This document shows, in pieces, positions 60,961 to 64,000 of a stretch of 64,000 nt of DNA. Each line of letters starts with the position of its first letter. The stretch's first letter is position 1. The stretch spans positions 20,110,690 to 20,174,689 of the forward strand of contig CM039465.1 in the NCBI GenBank assembly GCA_022414725.1. The letters are read 5' to 3'. The position numbers and the translations under genes were made by a program. Origin of the DNA: Microglena sp. YARC. Lineage: Eukaryota; Chlorophyta; Chlorophyceae; Chlamydomonadales; Chlamydomonadaceae. Below the pieces are notes generated by a model. The model was not told the origin of the DNA, did no database searches, and saw only the letters and a list, made by a program, of their open reading frames with translations.

Positions 60961-63688
60961 TCAGATATCTTCATCAAACCAACTCTTCACTTCCTCCGTA
61001 AACTCCAATTGAAAACACGTGCATAAACAACAATTTAAAACGCATGCATAAACAATAACTTTAAAACACATGCAACAAATCCTATGCTCAAGCAAGCGAC
61101 GCGGAAAATTGGTTAAGTGTGTTGGCAACGGAACGAAAGGTGGTAACGATGGAGCTGACCGAAGCCAGTTAGTTATGAGACAGTTGGCTGACGTGTTGGG
61201 CTTCAATTTCCAGTCGTACAGAGGGACGACGGGGTAACGCTGGGGGCTCCTGCCCCCGAGAAGGGGGGGAGCTGCGCCAAAAACAACAATTTAAAGCACA
61301 TTCAAACACGACTCACCCAATTGAACTTGCTCCCCCGATCTGCCTTCATGCTTGATTGAGTGAGGAGACCCAGACTCTCGAGATGGTTCCATGCCTTCTC
61401 ACATGCATCTCGTTCGGCTGCATGGATGATAGGATGAAATGACTCAGGAGGTGGGTTAGGGGTGCTGGGTTAGGGGTGCGAGGGTTTGGGGTGCGGGGTG
61501 CGGGGTAAAAATCACAGAGGTGGGGTTGGGGTGCTGGGTTTGGGGTGCAAGGGTTTGAGGTGCTGGGGTGGGGGTGCGGGGGTAAAAATAACTGAGGTAG
61601 GGTTGGGGTGCTGGGATGGGGTGCAAGGGTTTGAGGTGCTGGGTGGGGTGCGGGGATAAAAATAACTGAGGTGGGGTTGGGGTGCTGGGTTTGGGGTGCA
61701 AGGGTTTGAGGTGCTGGGGTGGGGGTGCGGGGGTAAAAATAACTGAGGTGGGGTTGGGGTGCTGGGTTTGGGGTGCAAGGGTTTGAGGTGCTGGGGTGGG
61801 GTGCGGGGGTAAAAAAAACTGAGGAGGTGGGTTTGTGGTGTAGGGTGGGGTCCTGGGTTTGGGTTGCGGGGTTTGGGTTGCAGGGGGAAATCACTGAGGT
61901 GGGGTTGGGGTGCAGGGTTCGGGGTGCTGGGATGGGGGCGCGGGGGTACAATCACTGAGTACGTGGGGGCAGATTCGTTGGGTCCGAACCCATCTCGCTC
62001 GGCTGCATTGGATGATAGGTTGGGTAAGTTGGATGACTCAGCTTAATTGGAAGACTGGTTGGATTAGGTTTAGTTGGATGACTCAGCTGCATTGGCTAAC
62101 AGGGTGGATTAGTTGGATGACTCAGCTGCATTGGCTCATAGGTTGGGTAAGTTGGATGACTCAGCTGCATTGGATGACTGGTTGGTTTAGTTATAGTTGG
62201 ATGGCTCAGCTGCATTGGCTGATAGGTTGGGTAAGTTGGATGACTCAGCTGCATTGGCTGATAGGTTGGGTAAGTTGGATGACTCAGCTGCATTGGCTGA
62301 TAGGTTGGGTAAGTTGGATGACTCAGCTGCATTGGATGACTGGTTGCTTTAGTAATAGTTGGATGACTCAGCTGCATTGGCTGATAGGTTGGGTAAGTTG
62401 GATGACTCAGCTGCATTGGATGACAGGGTGGATAAGTTGGCTGACTCAGCTGCATTGGCTGACAGGATGGATTAGTTGGCTGACTCAGCTGCATTGGCTG
62501 ACAGGGTGGATTAGTTGGATGACTCAGCTGCATTGGATGACGAGTTGGTTAGATAAGGCACTTCTCTTTCCATCCCAACCTTCATATTGACCCCACACAC
62601 ACCAAGATAACAATGGCGACCCAGAGCTTGTCCTTACCCTACGCATCTCATACACCTAAATCTCATGAATTTCCAATCATTTGCCCCTACCATCTAATAT
62701 GTTAATTCTCATCCATTTCCACCTATTTACCCCCAAATCATTCCACCCATGTACCCCTACCACCAACTCACATCAAGACCCACCTGCTTACCCACATTTG
62801 CCCCTCACCCCCATATGCACCTACCCCTAACCCACGTTTATCTCTTAAACCTATCTATCCCGTACCCCCATCTACCCCTACCCTTTACCCCCATCTACCC
62901 CTTACCCCCATCTATCTATTAACCCCATCTACCCCTACCCCTTACCCCCATCTACCCCTACCCCTTACCCCCATCTATCTATTAACCCATCTACCCCTAC
63001 CCCTTACCCCCATCTATCTATTTACCCCATCTACCCTACCCCTTACCTCCATCTATCTATTAACCCCATCTACCCCTACCCCTTACCCCCATCTATCTAT
63101 TAACCCCATCTACCCCTACCCCTTACCCCCATCCGCTCCTTAACCCCATCTACCCCTTGCCCCCGTCTACCCCTTAACCCCATCTACCCCTACCCCTTAC
63201 CCCTTACCCCCATCCGCTCCTTAACCCCATCTACCCCTTACCCCCATCTATCTATTAACCCCATCTACCCCTACCCCTTACCCCCATCCGCTCCTTAACC
63301 CCATCTACCCCTTGCCCCCGTCTATCTATTAACCCCATCTACCCTACCCCTTACCCCCATCCGATCCTTAACCCCATCTACCCCTTACCCCCATCTATCT
63401 ATTAATCCCATCTACCCCTACCCCTTACCCCCATCCGCTCCTTAACCCCATCTACCCCTTACCCCCGTCTACCCCTTAACCCCATCTACCCCTACCCCTT
63501 ACCCCACCCACGCCTACTACTTAACCCCATCTACCCCTACCCCTTACCCCCATCTACTTACCCAAGCTCATTTCAACCCATTTATCCCTACCACCTTCTC
63601 ACCCCACATCCCACTCACCCGACTTCTTGCCAGTTCCAAAGCCCTCCCACGTCGTGTCTGGAAGCTTTTTCTCACCACTTTTCCCTCC
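60961..63688 (-). CDS. C-terminal exons of a dsRNA-binding-like protein
   Basis: Exons (minus): 63619-63688, 61317-61417 and 60961-61002, with phases 1 and 0 consistent. The first two join as KKLPDTTWEGFGTGKKSA then ERDACEKAWNHLESLGLL. The G-x-G-x-x-K-S followed by an amphipathic helix with two Ala/Cys positions resembles the second half of a double-stranded-RNA-binding domain. The last exon adds FTEEVKSWFDEDI before TGA; its acceptor (AATTGGAG at 61003) lacks a strong pyrimidine tract. Upstream exons lie beyond the window. The family is not identified; the dsRNA-binding call is an inference from a short motif. Confidence 0.5.
61082..61285 (+). mobile_element. SINE-like family 2, copy 6
   Basis: CAAGCGACGCGGAAAATTGG at the head and GGGGGAGCTGCGCCAAAAAC at the tail, in the last intron of the gene at 60961-63688. 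Confidence 0.6.
61440..61960. repeat. GGGTGCTGGGTTTGGGGTGC tandem array
   Basis: Five to six units of about 80 bp with AAAAATAACTGAGGTGGGG and TTGAGGTGCTGGGGTGGGG. Pro-rich minus-strand ORFs are artefacts. Confidence 0.9.
61985..62545 (-). repeat. Splice-acceptor array upstream of the penultimate exon
   Basis: About 13 units of about 38-55 bp containing GACTCAGCTGCATTGG-TGA. In gene sense each has TCATCCAATGCAG / CTGAGTC, copying the true acceptor CTATCATCCATGCAG / CCGAACG at 61417. The unit nearest 61990 also keeps exon bases (CTCGCTCGGCTGCATTGG). Confidence 0.85.
62690..63575. repeat. ACCCCATCTACCCCTTACCC minisatellite
   Basis: About 25 units of 34-37 bp (CCCCATCTACCCCTACCCCT, TACCCCCATCTATCTATTAA and a CCGCTCCTTAA variant) in the intron before the exon at 63619-63688. 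Confidence 0.95.
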
Positions 63689-63799
63689 CTGCAGCTCTAG
63701 ACAGCACGTCCAGCTTATCCCATTTTCAGTCTCTGCGGATTTCTCTTCGTCAACCGCGAAGCTAACACTTTTGCTCCCTTTGTTTCTGCACAGGTGTGG

Positions 63800-64000
63800 T
63801 GGTAGTGGTGGATGGAGGTGGTGGATGGAGGTGGTGATGGAGGTGGTGATGGAGGTGGTGGTGGATTGAGGTGGTGATGGATGGAGGTGATGATGGGTGG
63901 AGATGGTGGTGAATGGGAGGTGGTGGTGGATGGGAAGTGGTGATGGATGGAGGTGGTGGTGGGTGGAGGTGGTGATGGGTGGAGGTGGTGATGGTGGTGG
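63800..64000. repeat. GGAGGTGGTGATGGATGG array
   Basis: Tandem GGTGGTGATGGAGGTGG units running to the end of the window. Confidence 0.9.

Noticed and set aside
61346..61955. Pro-rich ORFs of 147-201 codons
   Set aside because: Frames through the GGGTGCTGGG tandem array; the true exon (61317-61417) uses its own splice sites.

Overview
This window is nuclear DNA from a eukaryote with a large, repeat-inflated genome. The real genes are split by GT-AG introns that are often 1-4 kb long and packed with tandem repeats, and the window holds SINEs, MITEs and a decayed fragment of cytosolic LSU rRNA. The lineage cannot be fixed from sequence alone. A unicellular alga or other protist is most likely; the rRNA fragment looks plant or green-algal in places (weak inference). 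Almost all of the long open frames in the window lie inside tandem arrays and are not genes.

Genes, with splice phases checked by hand: (1) minus strand 4908-7961, four exons, a small protein resembling DUF7918-type domains. (2) A tandem segmental duplication (about 8.54-15.8 kb and 18.12-22.65 kb) of a minus-strand gene for a von Willebrand factor A (vWA) protein. Copy 1 has a wrecked vWA domain but keeps the C-terminal exons; copy 2 keeps an intact vWA domain but has lost most of the C-terminus. (3) Plus strand 24496-25166, the last exon of a DEDDh 3'-5' exonuclease. (4) Plus strand 27326-41467, seven exons of a DUF815-type P-loop ATPase. (5) Minus strand 43648-60232, nine exons of a cyclophilin-40-like protein (divergent cyclophilin domain plus TPR repeats). 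(6) Minus strand 60961-63688, the last three exons of a protein ending in a double-stranded-RNA-binding-like segment. Genes 5 and 6 are tandem, about 0.7 kb apart. Genes 4 and 5 converge on a 2.2 kb gap that holds a candidate terminal-inverted-repeat element.

The outstanding signal is in the introns of genes 4, 5 and 6. Many are filled with tandem or clustered copies of their own splice junctions: acceptor plus the first bases of the next exon, or the last bases of the previous exon plus donor. At least eight introns in three genes show it, with 2 to about 18 extra copies each; some introns carry donor copies at the 5' end and acceptor copies at the 3' end. The copies often keep a plausible GT or polypyrimidine-AG, so they form ladders of decoy splice sites. 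I know of no named element that explains this.

The mobile fraction includes a hAT-like MITE (three copies, 8-bp target duplications), a tRNA-derived SINE, a second SINE-like family of about 230 bp in both orientations, a retroposon-like family joined to a (GAT)n microsatellite, a GATATC-rich palindromic MITE, a MITE family with termini like TAGCAGCTTCTAGGCAGC, and a 1.6-kb three-copy repeat.
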